Source: DATEPR01 sp036503065
GTDB lineage: Bacteria; Actinomycetota; Actinomycetes; Mycobacteriales; Pseudonocardiaceae
Assembly: GCA_036503065.1 (NCBI GenBank)
Contig: DASXXM010000143.1
Span: 1 to 5,261, forward strand
Length of the DNA: 5,261 nucleotides
Direction of reading: 5' to 3'
The notes under the pieces are model-generated. The model saw nothing but the letters and a program-made list of their open reading frames with translations, did not search any database and was not told the DNA's origin. Made by a program: the position numbers and the translations under genes. This document shows, one piece after another, positions 1 to 5,261 of this stretch. Each line of letters starts with the position of its first letter. The first letter of the stretch is position 1.

Positions 1-596
1 GCCGCGACCGAGTCGCTGACCACCTCGCGCAGCGGCACCGCGGACAGGGTCAGCCGCAGCGCGCCCGCGGTGATCTTGGACAGTTCGAACAGGTCGTTGA
101 CCATGCCGGACAGGCGGGTCGACTCGTTGCTGATCCGGTACGCGTAGCTGGCGACCTCGCCGGGATGGACGACCAGGCCGTCGGACAGGGCCTCGGCCAT
201 CGCGCGGATGCCGGCCAGTGGGGTGCGCAGGTCGTGGCTGATCCACGCGATCAGTTCGCGCCGGGCTGCCTCGGCCGCGCGTTCCCGTTGCCGTGCCTGG
301 CGTTCCCACACGCTGCGGCGGGCAATGGACCTGCCGAGCACGACCGCGGTCGGGACCGTGATCACCGACGTGGTCAGGCAGACCAGCAACGTCGTGCCCA
401 GGACCGGGTTGAACATGAACCCGCTGACGCCGAGAACGCCGGACAGTTCGGCGCACAGCGGGACCAGCACCAGCACCGTCATGGACGCGGCGATGGAGCG
501 CTCACCCAGCCAGCGCAGTACCAGCACGCCGAGCAATGCGATGGGCAGCGAGAAGGCCAGCACGTACGGGGCGATATCGATCAGGTCGGACACCAT
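1..596 (-). CDS. Membrane sensor histidine kinase, N-terminal part (3' end outside window)
   Basis: This is the sensor partner of the response regulator just upstream. It should autophosphorylate on a conserved histidine and pass the phosphate to that regulator. About 198 codons are visible. Residues about 9-28, 36-58 and 65-88 are hydrophobic and look like three membrane helices with very short connections. A charged Arg/Glu/Ala-rich linker (about 89-115), probably coiled coil, leads straight into the DHp domain. The H-box ISHDLRTPLAGIRAMAE starts near residue 119, with phospho-acceptor His121. No HAMP, PAS or sizeable extracellular domain is seen. The ATPase domain (N, G1, G2 boxes) lies beyond position 1. 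I chose the ATG at 594-596, 5 nt after the regulator's stop. An in-frame TTG at 603-605 overlaps that stop as TTGA, like the 4-base overlaps in the divergent operon, and is an alternative. No strong Shine-Dalgarno sequence is present, which suggests translational coupling. The kinase call is firm; the ligand is unknown. Confidence 0.93.
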   Translation of the reverse strand, partial: MVSDLIDIAPYVLAFSLPIALLGVLVLRWLGERSIAASMTVLVLVPLCAELSGVLGVSGFMFNPVLGTTLLVCLTTSVITVPTAVVLGRSIARRSVWERQARQRERAAEAARRELIAWISHDLRTPLAGIRAMAEALSDGLVVHPGEVASYAYRISNESTRLSGMVNDLFELSKITAGALRLTLSAVPLREVVSDSVA

Positions 597-601
597 CGTG
601 G

Positions 602-1297
602 TCAACCCGTCCGGTCGTAGCGGTAGCCGACGCCCCAGACGGTGGCGATGCGGCTCGGGCGGGCCGGGTCGGGTTCGACCTTCTCCCGCAGCCTGCGCAC
701 GTGGACCGTCACCGTGGACTGGTCGCCGAAGTCCCAGCCCCACACCCGCGACAACAGCTCCGCCCTGGTGAACGCCGTGCCGGCGTGGTTGATCAGGAAC
801 TCCAGCAGGTCGAACTCGCGGCCGGTCAGCGGCAGCGGCCGGCCGGACCGGCTGGCCCTGCGGGCCGTCACGTCCATCCGCAGGTCGCCGTCCACCAGTT
901 CCTCGCGGGAGGGCGCGACCGGCTCGGCGTGGGTGCGGCGCAGCACCGACGCGACCCGCAGCACCAGCTCGCGGGGGCTGAACGGCTTGGCGATGTAGTC
1001 GTCCGCGCCCAGTTGCAGGCCGGTGATCCGGTCGTCCTCCTCGCCGCGGGCGGTCAGCATCACCACCGGGACCTGGCCGCGTTGGCGCAGCAGCCGACAC
1101 ACTTCCAGGCCGCCGATGCCGGGCAGCATCAGGTCCAGCACCACGAGGTCGGGCTCGGCGGTCGCGGCGATGGTCAACGCCTGTTCGCCGTTGCCGGCCA
1201 GTTCGACCTGGTAGCCGGCGTGTTCCAGGTAGCGCCGCACCACGTCCCGCACGTTCACGTCGTCGTCGACGACGAGGATCCGCTTCACTCGTGGCAT
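602..1297 (-). CDS. OmpR/PhoB-family DNA-binding response regulator
   Basis: A complete 231-residue two-component regulator, the normal length for the OmpR/PhoB class. The receiver domain (about 5-120) starts with KRILVVDDDVNVRD, which gives the acidic pocket D11-D13. It has the phospho-acceptor Asp55 in LVVLDLMLPG, Thr82 in VMLTARG and Lys104 in IAKPFSPREL, so every catalytic receiver residue is present. The C-terminal winged helix (about 135-228) has the typical LTGREFDLLEFL start, a recognition-helix region STVTVHVRRLREKVEPDP, and the wing GVGYRYD. The ATG start is preceded by a GGTGAGG Shine-Dalgarno-like sequence that overlaps the stop of the membrane protein gene. The gene lies 5 bp after that gene and 5 bp before the kinase, so the three probably form one operon. 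It is likely activated by the adjacent kinase. The divergent promoter region at 2689-2828 is the obvious candidate target, but this is inference. Confidence 0.96.
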   Translation of the reverse strand: MPRVKRILVVDDDVNVRDVVRRYLEHAGYQVELAGNGEQALTIAATAEPDLVVLDLMLPGIGGLEVCRLLRQRGQVPVVMLTARGEEDDRITGLQLGADDYIAKPFSPRELVLRVASVLRRTHAEPVAPSREELVDGDLRMDVTARRASRSGRPLPLTGREFDLLEFLINHAGTAFTRAELLSRVWGWDFGDQSTVTVHVRRLREKVEPDPARPSRIATVWGVGYRYDRTG

Positions 1298-1300
1298 CGG

Positions 1301-1307
1301 CCTCACC
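1301..1307 (-). promoter_or_regulatory. Ribosome binding site of the response regulator
   Basis: GGTGAGG on the minus strand lies 3 nt before the ATG at 1295-1297 (the GGTGA core is 5 nt away) and contains the TGA stop of the upstream membrane protein gene. It supports the MPRVKR start, and its overlap with the stop codon suggests translational coupling. Confidence 0.6.
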
Positions 1308-2688
1308 AACTCGTCAGCACCAGGTGGCCGACGGCGAGCGCGGTCACCGCCTGTGCCGCCAGCCACCACCGACGGGACACCACGGGCAGCAGGGCCGCGC
1401 CCGACACCAACCACACTCCGAACGGTAGCCAAATCCGTTCCACCTCCGCCTTGGACAGTCCGGACTTGTCGGCCACGGCCACGGCGAGCGCCGCCGCCAG
1501 CACGAGCCCGGCCAACGGTCGCAGTCGCTTGGCCCGGACCGGATCGAGGGCCGCCCGACGCAACGCGGGCGCCAACACCGGGCCAACGGCCACGGTCAAC
1601 GCGGCCAGGTTGGCCCACACCCAGTAGTCGAACGGTCGGCTGCGGCCGAGGTCCTGGTAGTAGCGCTGGACGACCAGGTGGTAGCCGTCCAGCCACCAGA
1701 ACCCGGCCGCCGCGAAGACCGCGACCACGATCCCCGCGCCGGCAACAGCCAGCGCCATCCCTCGCCAGTTGCGCCGCAACAGGCACACCACCAGCGCGAC
1801 CGGCGCGATCAGCACCAGGCCGTACGACAGGAACATGCCGAACCCGAGCACCAGGCCGCCGGCCAACGACAGCAGGACACCCGCCATGGACCGCCGGGCA
1901 CCGAGCGCGAGCAGCAGCACACCGACCGACGTGACGCCGGCGAACAGGCCGTCCGCCGAGATACCGAGGTTGACCGCGCCGGGAAACAGCACCGTGAACG
2001 GCAGCACCGTCCTGGCCGTTGCCTCGTCGGCGACAGCGCGGACCGTGGCCGGGACGGCGATCGCGGCCAGGCCGCCGACCAGCACGCACGTGATGCCGGC
2101 CCAACCACCGCCGCCGAGGCCGATCCGGTTCAGCCAGACGAACACCAGCAGCGCGCCCGGCGGGTGGCCGGACACCTGGGTGACCCAGTTGCCGGCGTGG
2201 TACCTCAGGATGTGGCTGGTGAACTGGTGCAGCATCACGCCGATGTCGGTGACCCGCGGCACGTCCCGCAGGTACTGGTCCGAGCTGGTGAACTGGCCGG
2301 CCAGGCCGCGCTGCCAGCCGTTGATCATGGCCAGCCCGAACGTCCACAGGACCGCCACGCCGTAGCCGAGCAGGCACAGCCGCCGCCACGCCAGCCGCGC
2401 GGCCAGTTCGGGTCCCCTGGCGACCACCAATACCGCGATCACCAGCACAACCGGAGTGCCGGGACCGATATGTGGCACGAAATGGCCGAACAATGGCGGC
2501 GCCCACGCGAATAGCCGACCGACGTCGTACCAGTGCCCCCATGTGATGACCAGCGTTGCCGCGGCCACCAGCGCCAGCGCCAGCGCGACGGCCGCCAGGT
2601 CGGCCAGAGTGCCGCTGCGCCGCTGCTGACCAGCGGTGACATTGGCGGCCGACGAGTCGACGATGAGCGTGTCGCTAGGTGGGACCAC
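1303..2688 (-). CDS. Polytopic membrane protein, putative GT-C-fold glycosyltransferase-like
   Basis: A 461-residue integral membrane protein. A polar N-terminus (1-28) is followed by many hydrophobic stretches: about 31-50, 78-90, 103-121, 177-190, 196-213, 228-260, 268-302, 311-333, 356-375, 391-406, 418-436 and 441-459. It resembles GT-C (PMT/ArnT-like, GT39/GT87-type) transferases, which use polyprenyl-phosphate-linked sugars on the outer membrane face. The supporting features are the topology, a non-membrane segment with acidic residues after an early helix (SSDQYLRDVPRV, D137 and D142), and the HPPGALLVFVWLNRIG element at 175-190, like the HPP/KPP loop of ArnT-type enzymes. A late motif SKAEVERIWLPF (412-423) looks conserved and functional. 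I cannot name a substrate. The start is GTG: a TAGGGT hexamer sits 6 nt upstream, and its AGGG could instead serve as a weak Shine-Dalgarno. It is the first gene of the operon with the regulator and kinase, so it may make a product the pair senses or be part of the divergent pathway. Coding and membrane location are certain; GT-C is inference. Confidence 0.85.
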   Translation of the reverse strand: MVPPSDTLIVDSSAANVTAGQQRRSGTLADLAAVALALALVAAATLVITWGHWYDVGRLFAWAPPLFGHFVPHIGPGTPVVLVIAVLVVARGPELAARLAWRRLCLLGYGVAVLWTFGLAMINGWQRGLAGQFTSSDQYLRDVPRVTDIGVMLHQFTSHILRYHAGNWVTQVSGHPPGALLVFVWLNRIGLGGGGWAGITCVLVGGLAAIAVPATVRAVADEATARTVLPFTVLFPGAVNLGISADGLFAGVTSVGVLLLALGARRSMAGVLLSLAGGLVLGFGMFLSYGLVLIAPVALVVCLLRRNWRGMALAVAGAGIVVAVFAAAGFWWLDGYHLVVQRYYQDLGRSRPFDYWVWANLAALTVAVGPVLAPALRRAALDPVRAKRLRPLAGLVLAAALAVAVADKSGLSKAEVERIWLPFGVWLVSGAALLPVVSRRWWLAAQAVTALAVGHLVLTSW

Positions 2689-2694
2689 CGGCTG

Positions 2695-2700
2695 ACCCTA
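2695..2700 (-). promoter_or_regulatory. Candidate -10 element for the membrane protein/two-component operon (leaderless)
   Basis: TAGGGT on the minus strand fits the actinobacterial TAnnnT -10 pattern and lies exactly 6 nt before the GTG start, which would make that G the transcription start. A -35 match is poor (CGACGC or CCGACG at 17-18 nt). The same bases (AGGG) could instead act as a Shine-Dalgarno if the transcript starts further upstream. Confidence 0.4.
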
Positions 2701-2778
2701 GTGGCCGGCAAACGTTCGCGTCGGGCGGGATCGATATCCGTCAGAAGTTCGTAACACCCACGACCGTGTCATAAATCG

Positions 2779-2819
2779 GTAAGGCCGAAAGCCTGTTCGC
2801 CATTCACGCCAGCCCTTAC
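2779..2819. repeat. Short inverted repeat GTAAGG...CCTTAC
   Basis: A perfect 6-bp inverted repeat, with arms at 2779-2784 and 2814-2819 and a 29-nt loop. A smaller hairpin AGGC-CGAAA-GCCT lies inside it at 2782-2794. The right arm overlaps the proposed -10 of the plus-strand operon. It could be an operator or an RNA hairpin, but a 6-bp match in 140 bp can also arise by chance. Confidence 0.25.
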
Positions 2820-2822
2820 GGT
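2817..2822 (+). promoter_or_regulatory. Candidate -10 element for the glycosyltransferase operon (leaderless)
   Basis: TACGGT fits TAnnnT and lies exactly 6 nt before the GTG start at 2829. No Shine-Dalgarno sequence is seen upstream of that GTG, which favours a leaderless transcript beginning at the start codon. The -35 region (TGTTCG at 2794) is weak. It mirrors the arrangement at the divergent gene. Confidence 0.45.
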
Positions 2823-2828
2823 CATCGC

Positions 2829-3494
2829 GTGGACACCGAACGCACCACTGTAGACGTTGTGTTGCCCTGCCTGGACGAGGCTGCCGCGCTGCCCGGCGTG
2901 CTGGGCGCGCTGCCGCCCGGCTACCGCGCCGTGGTCGTGGACAACGGGTCGACCGACGGGTCGCCGGAGATCGCGGCCGCGCTCGGCGCGCATGTCGTGC
3001 TGGAGCGCAGGCGCGGTTACGGCGCCGCCGTGCACACCGGCATCGAGGCCGCCACCAGTGACGTTGTGTGCGTGCTGGACGCCGACGGTTCACTCGATCC
3101 AGCGGCGCTGCCGTTGCTGGTGGCCCGGGTGCGGGACGGCGACGCCGACCTGGCGATGGGCCGGCGGGTGCCGGTCGGCCGGGGCGCCTGGCCATGGCAC
3201 GCGCGGGCCGGCAACGCCGTGCTGGCTGCCATGCTGCGCCGGAAGGGCCTAGATGTCCGGGACATCGGTCCGGCCAGGGCGTTCCGGCGGACGGACATGC
3301 TCGCGCTGGACGTGCGGGACCGCGGTTTCGGCTACCCGCTGGAACTGCTGTTGCGCGCGGCGGAGGCGCAGTGGCGGGTCGTCGAACTGGACGTGACGTA
3401 TCGGCCGCGGACGGCCGGCACGAAGTCGAAGGTGTCCGGTTCGGTGCGCGGCACCGCCCGCGCGGTCCGGGACATGGCCGGGGTGTGGCGATGA
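2829..3494 (+). CDS. Family 2 glycosyltransferase (GT-A fold, dolichyl-phosphate-sugar-synthase-like)
   Basis: A 221-residue soluble GT2 enzyme that should transfer a sugar from a nucleotide-sugar donor, probably at the inner face of the membrane. It opens with VDVVLPCLDEAAALPGVL, the classic GT2 first strand. Next come VVVDNGSTDGS (about 35-45, nucleotide binding), the RRGYGAAVHTGI segment (61-72), and the metal-binding DxD as DADGS with D84 and D86. RDIGPARAFRR (144-154) and TYRPRTAGTKSKVSGS (190-205) match the acceptor end of DPM1/GT2 proteins. There is no C-terminal membrane anchor, so it corresponds to the short catalytic-domain form. The GTG start puts the first strand at residue 8; the next in-frame GTG would cut into that strand. 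There is no Shine-Dalgarno, and a leaderless start is likely. It is the first gene of the plus-strand operon and overlaps the next gene by 4 bases. A polyprenyl-phosphate acceptor, feeding the divergent GT-C-like protein, is a reasonable guess but unproven. Confidence 0.93.
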   Translation: MDTERTTVDVVLPCLDEAAALPGVLGALPPGYRAVVVDNGSTDGSPEIAAALGAHVVLERRRGYGAAVHTGIEAATSDVVCVLDADGSLDPAALPLLVARVRDGDADLAMGRRVPVGRGAWPWHARAGNAVLAAMLRRKGLDVRDIGPARAFRRTDMLALDVRDRGFGYPLELLLRAAEAQWRVVELDVTYRPRTAGTKSKVSGSVRGTARAVRDMAGVWR

Positions 3495-4174
3495 TGCCCG
3501 AACGGTTCTGCCTGCTGGTGGTGGCCAAGGCGCCGGTACCCGGCCTGGCCAAGACACGGCTGACCCCGCCGGCAACGCCGGAGCAGGCGGCCGACATCGC
3601 GGCGGCCGCCCTGCTGGACACGTTGGACGCCGTGCGGGACACGCCGGGCGCGGTCCCGGTGGTGGCGATGACCGGTGACCTGGGCTTGGCCTGCCGCGCC
3701 AACGAGATCCGGGCCGCGCTGGCGCCGATGACGGTCATCGGCCAACGTGGCGCGGACTTCGCCGACCGGCTGGCGAACGCGCACGCGGATGCCGCGTGGT
3801 GCTGTCCCGGCCTGCCGATCGTGCAGATCGGTATGGACACACCGCAGGTGACACCGGAGTTGCTGTCCGACACGGCGGCGCTGCTCGCGGACGCCGACGT
3901 CGTGTTCGGCCCGGCCGTCGACGGCGGCTGGTGGGCACTGGGCCTGCGAAATCCGTTTCACGCCAACGCACTGCGTGCCGTACCGATGTCGAGAGAGGAC
4001 ACCGGCGCGCGCACGCTGGCCGCACTGACCCGCCACCACGCCAACATCATGATTGCTGCCACACTGTCCGATGTGGATACCGTGGACGACGCGATATGGG
4101 TGGCCGAGCGGACGCAGACGACCCGGTTCGCCGCCGCCGTGGCCGCGATCACCCCCGTCGGGGTGCGCCGGTGA
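3491..4174 (+). CDS. CofC-like DUF2064/TIGR04282 family protein (nucleotidyltransferase/glycosyltransferase fold)
   Basis: A 227-residue member of the DUF2064 (TIGR04282) family, which is related to the F420 guanylyltransferase CofC and to GT-A nucleotide-binding enzymes. I recall some databases label this family an arsenosugar-biosynthesis glycosyltransferase by context, so that name should not be taken as function. The diagnostic N-terminal loop VAKAPVPGLAKTRLTPP (11-27) has the Lys/Arg residues that bind the nucleotide phosphates. IVQIGMDTPQVTPELL (110-125) corresponds to the usual G-S-D-S/T-P metal site, with D116. VVFGPAVDGGWWALGL (137-152) corresponds to GPxxDGGYxLxGL, with D144. It starts with ATGATG; the first ATG overlaps the glycosyltransferase stop (ATGA) and the second gives a protein one residue shorter. 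A GGGGTG lies just upstream. It probably makes or handles a nucleotide-activated intermediate for its GT2 neighbour. The family call is firm; the reaction is unknown. Confidence 0.9.
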   Translation: MMPERFCLLVVAKAPVPGLAKTRLTPPATPEQAADIAAAALLDTLDAVRDTPGAVPVVAMTGDLGLACRANEIRAALAPMTVIGQRGADFADRLANAHADAAWCCPGLPIVQIGMDTPQVTPELLSDTAALLADADVVFGPAVDGGWWALGLRNPFHANALRAVPMSREDTGARTLAALTRHHANIMIAATLSDVDTVDDAIWVAERTQTTRFAAAVAAITPVGVRR

Positions 4175-4803
4175 CCGCGGTGGTCGAGCCCGCGCCGTTC
4201 GATCGAGCGCTGCGTGGCGAACGGTGCGTGCTGGAACTGGCCGGTGGTGACCGCATCGAGTTGCCGGTCGCCCGCTGGCACGCTCCGCCGGACCGCTTTG
4301 ACGAGTTGTTGCTGGACCGCTGCACCGGCCACACGCTGGACGTCGGCTGCGGGCCGGGACGGCTGGCATCGGCGCTGGTCGAGCGGGGTGTGCCGGCGTT
4401 GGGCGTGGACGTGTCGCCGGTCGCGGTCGGGCTGGCCCGCCAGCGTGGCGCGGCGGCGTTGTGCGTTGACGTGTTCGGCCGAGTGCCGGCGGAGGGCCGA
4501 TGGCAGCACGTGTTGCTGGCCGACGGCAACGTGGGCATCGGCGGCAACCCGACGGTGCTACTCGATCGGGTGGCCGCGCTGCTGGCGCCGAACGGCACGG
4601 CACTGGTGGAACTGGACCCGCCCGGCATCGGCCTGCGCGTGGACATCGCCCGACTGTCCCGTTCGGACGAGCCGTCGGACTGGTTCCCGTGGGCTCGACT
4701 GGCCGCGGACGCGGTCGGCGGACCGGCGGCCGCGGCGGGCATGCGGGTACGGGCGACCGTGGGCACGGCAGGCCGGTGGTTCGCCGAACTGGTCCGGCGA
4801 TGA
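4171..4803 (+). CDS. Class I SAM-dependent methyltransferase
   Basis: A 210-residue Rossmann-fold methyltransferase. Residues 1-45 form an N-terminal cap with RWHAPPDRFDELLL. Motif I is LDVGCGPGRLASALVERG (56-73). The acidic residue that binds the SAM ribose is D80 in LGVDVSPVAV, and D100 in LCVDVFG follows at the adenine site. The segment normally carrying motif IV reads VLLADGNVGIGGNP (114-127), which is not the usual DPPY/D-x-x-x type. AALLAPNGTALVELDPPG (135-152) is the typical post-motif strand. This points to a small-molecule methyltransferase. The GTG start overlaps the previous stop (GTGA) with GGGGTG upstream; a GTG three codons later is an alternative. It also overlaps the next gene (ATGA), so it is translationally coupled to both neighbours. 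The methyl acceptor cannot be told from sequence; a pathway intermediate or lipid-linked sugar is possible. Confidence 0.92.
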   Translation: MTAVVEPAPFDRALRGERCVLELAGGDRIELPVARWHAPPDRFDELLLDRCTGHTLDVGCGPGRLASALVERGVPALGVDVSPVAVGLARQRGAAALCVDVFGRVPAEGRWQHVLLADGNVGIGGNPTVLLDRVAALLAPNGTALVELDPPGIGLRVDIARLSRSDEPSDWFPWARLAADAVGGPAAAAGMRVRATVGTAGRWFAELVRR

Positions 4804-5261
4804 AACTCCCTGCGCCCAATTTTCGGTCCGAGACGCACCACCGATCGGTGACGTCCCGAGTCGGATTGTGGCTCGGCATCACGTTCACGGTGTGTTTCGT
4901 GACCGGGCTGCTCAGCCACGGCATCCAGCATCCGCCGTCGTGGTTCTTCTGGCCGAGCCGTCCGGTCAATCTGTACCGCGTGACGCAGGGTGTCCACGTG
5001 ATCTCCGGGATCGCGGCGATTCCGTTGCTGCTGGCCAAACTGTGGACGGTGTTCCCGAAGCTGTTCAGCCGACCGGTGGCGCGTTCGATCGTGCACGCCA
5101 TTGAGCGCGGCTCGATTCTGCTGCTGTCCGCGTCGGCATTCTTCGAGCTGGTCACCGGGATATTCAATATCTTCCAGAACTATCCGTGGCCGTTCTACTT
5201 CCCGACGATTCACTACGCCATAGCGTGGGTCGCGATCGGCTCGATCCTGGTGCACGTCGCC
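4800..5261 (+). CDS. Membrane N-terminal domain of a probable molybdopterin-dependent oxidoreductase (3' end outside window)
   Basis: The open frame runs to the window edge without a stop, giving 154 codons. After a short polar N-terminus come about four hydrophobic segments (about 21-40, 60-79, 102-121, 136-154). The stretches VGLWLGITFTVCFVTGLLSH and NLYRVTQGVHVISGIAAIPL, followed by LLLAKLWTVFPKLF, match my memory of the N-terminal domain of actinobacterial proteins annotated as molybdopterin-dependent oxidoreductases (sulfite-oxidase-like). In those, a catalytic molybdenum domain follows on the other side of the membrane. That catalytic domain is not visible here, so the product name rests on recognition and context. 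Histidines lie in or near helices (H40, H66, H99, H138, H152). H138 and H152 are 14 apart in one helix, as in di-haem cytochrome b proteins. The ATG overlaps the methyltransferase stop (ATGA), and no clear ribosome binding site is seen, so coupling is likely. It may be the terminal redox enzyme of the cluster. The alternative is a plain cytochrome b-type membrane protein. Confidence 0.78.
   Translation, partial: MKLPAPNFRSETHHRSVTSRVGLWLGITFTVCFVTGLLSHGIQHPPSWFFWPSRPVNLYRVTQGVHVISGIAAIPLLLAKLWTVFPKLFSRPVARSIVHAIERGSILLLSASAFFELVTGIFNIFQNYPWPFYFPTIHYAIAWVAIGSILVHVA

Larger units (their letters stand above)
2689..2828. promoter_or_regulatory. Divergent intergenic region with both operon promoters
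   Basis: This 140-bp spacer separates the GTG starts of the two divergent operons. It is visibly more AT-rich than the genes, especially around 2730-2790. It has candidate -10 elements next to each start (separate entries), a CATAAAT stretch at 2770-2776 that could be a further plus-strand -10 with only a weak -35 match (GTTCGT at 2747), and three GTTCG copies at 2714, 2747 and 2795. There is also a near-palindrome GGATCGATATCC at 2728-2739. Control by the adjacent OmpR-type regulator is plausible but not shown by a recognisable box. Confidence 0.6.

Noticed and set aside
536..1627. 363-codon plus-strand open frame
   Set aside because: It is antisense to the regulator and membrane protein genes, rich in His/Gln/Arg with no recognisable domain; a shadow frame.
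1305..2542. Upstream extension of the response-regulator frame to 646 codons
   Set aside because: The extra part overlaps the membrane protein gene out of frame and encodes low-complexity Arg/Gly/Ala sequence. The receiver domain starts right after the ATG at 1295-1297, which has a ribosome binding site.
2782..2794. Small hairpin AGGC-CGAAA-GCCT as a terminator
   Set aside because: The stem is only 4 bp, there is no T-tract, and it lies between divergent starts where no upstream gene needs termination.
3068..3490. N-terminal extension of the CofC-like protein to 368 codons
   Set aside because: The extension overlaps the GT2 gene out of frame and has low-complexity sequence. The family's N-terminal motif begins about 10 residues after the ATG at 3491.
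3332..5167. 611-codon open frame on the minus strand
   Set aside because: It lies antisense across the GT2 3' end, the CofC-like gene, the methyltransferase and the oxidoreductase. Its product is Arg/Pro/His-rich with no domain, as expected of a GC-rich shadow frame.
2829..5261. Arsenosugar or F420 biosynthesis cluster
   Set aside because: Only the CofC/TIGR04282-like protein hints at either. No arsenic methyltransferase, radical SAM enzyme, or CofD/CofE/CofGH gene is visible in the window.

Overview
The window is very GC-rich. Its codon use is strongly biased to G or C at third positions, several genes start with GTG, and I saw no in-frame TTA codon in any gene. The protein families match those of high-GC Actinomycetota, most likely a Pseudonocardiales- or Streptomycetales-type genome; the genus cannot be fixed from this sequence. 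Coding density is nearly complete: seven genes in two divergent, tightly packed operons, with about 140 bp between them.

Left operon (minus strand, from 2688 down through position 1): a polytopic membrane protein with a GT-C-like glycosyltransferase look, then an OmpR/PhoB-type response regulator, then a membrane histidine kinase whose 3' part lies outside the window. The gaps between these genes are about 5 bp, so the three are probably co-transcribed.

Right operon (plus strand, from 2829 to the window end): a cytosolic family 2 glycosyltransferase, a CofC-like nucleotidyltransferase/glycosyltransferase-fold protein (DUF2064, TIGR04282), a class I SAM methyltransferase, and the N-terminal membrane domain of what I take to be a molybdopterin-dependent oxidoreductase, cut off at the window edge. 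Each junction is a 4-base stop/start overlap (ATGA, GTGA, ATGA), which indicates translational coupling.

The spacer at 2689-2828 must carry both promoters. Both first genes have a TAnGGT hexamer exactly 6 nt before a GTG start, the arrangement expected for leaderless actinobacterial transcripts. I saw no RNA genes, CRISPR, mobile elements or convincing terminators.

Working view (inference): this is one two-component-controlled locus. A signal at the membrane, through the kinase and regulator, would control a small pathway that activates and transfers a sugar or similar group (GT2, CofC-like, GT-C-like), methylates something (MTase), and ends in a membrane-bound redox enzyme. The substrate and product are unknown to me. 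This unresolved cluster is the most interesting thing in the window.
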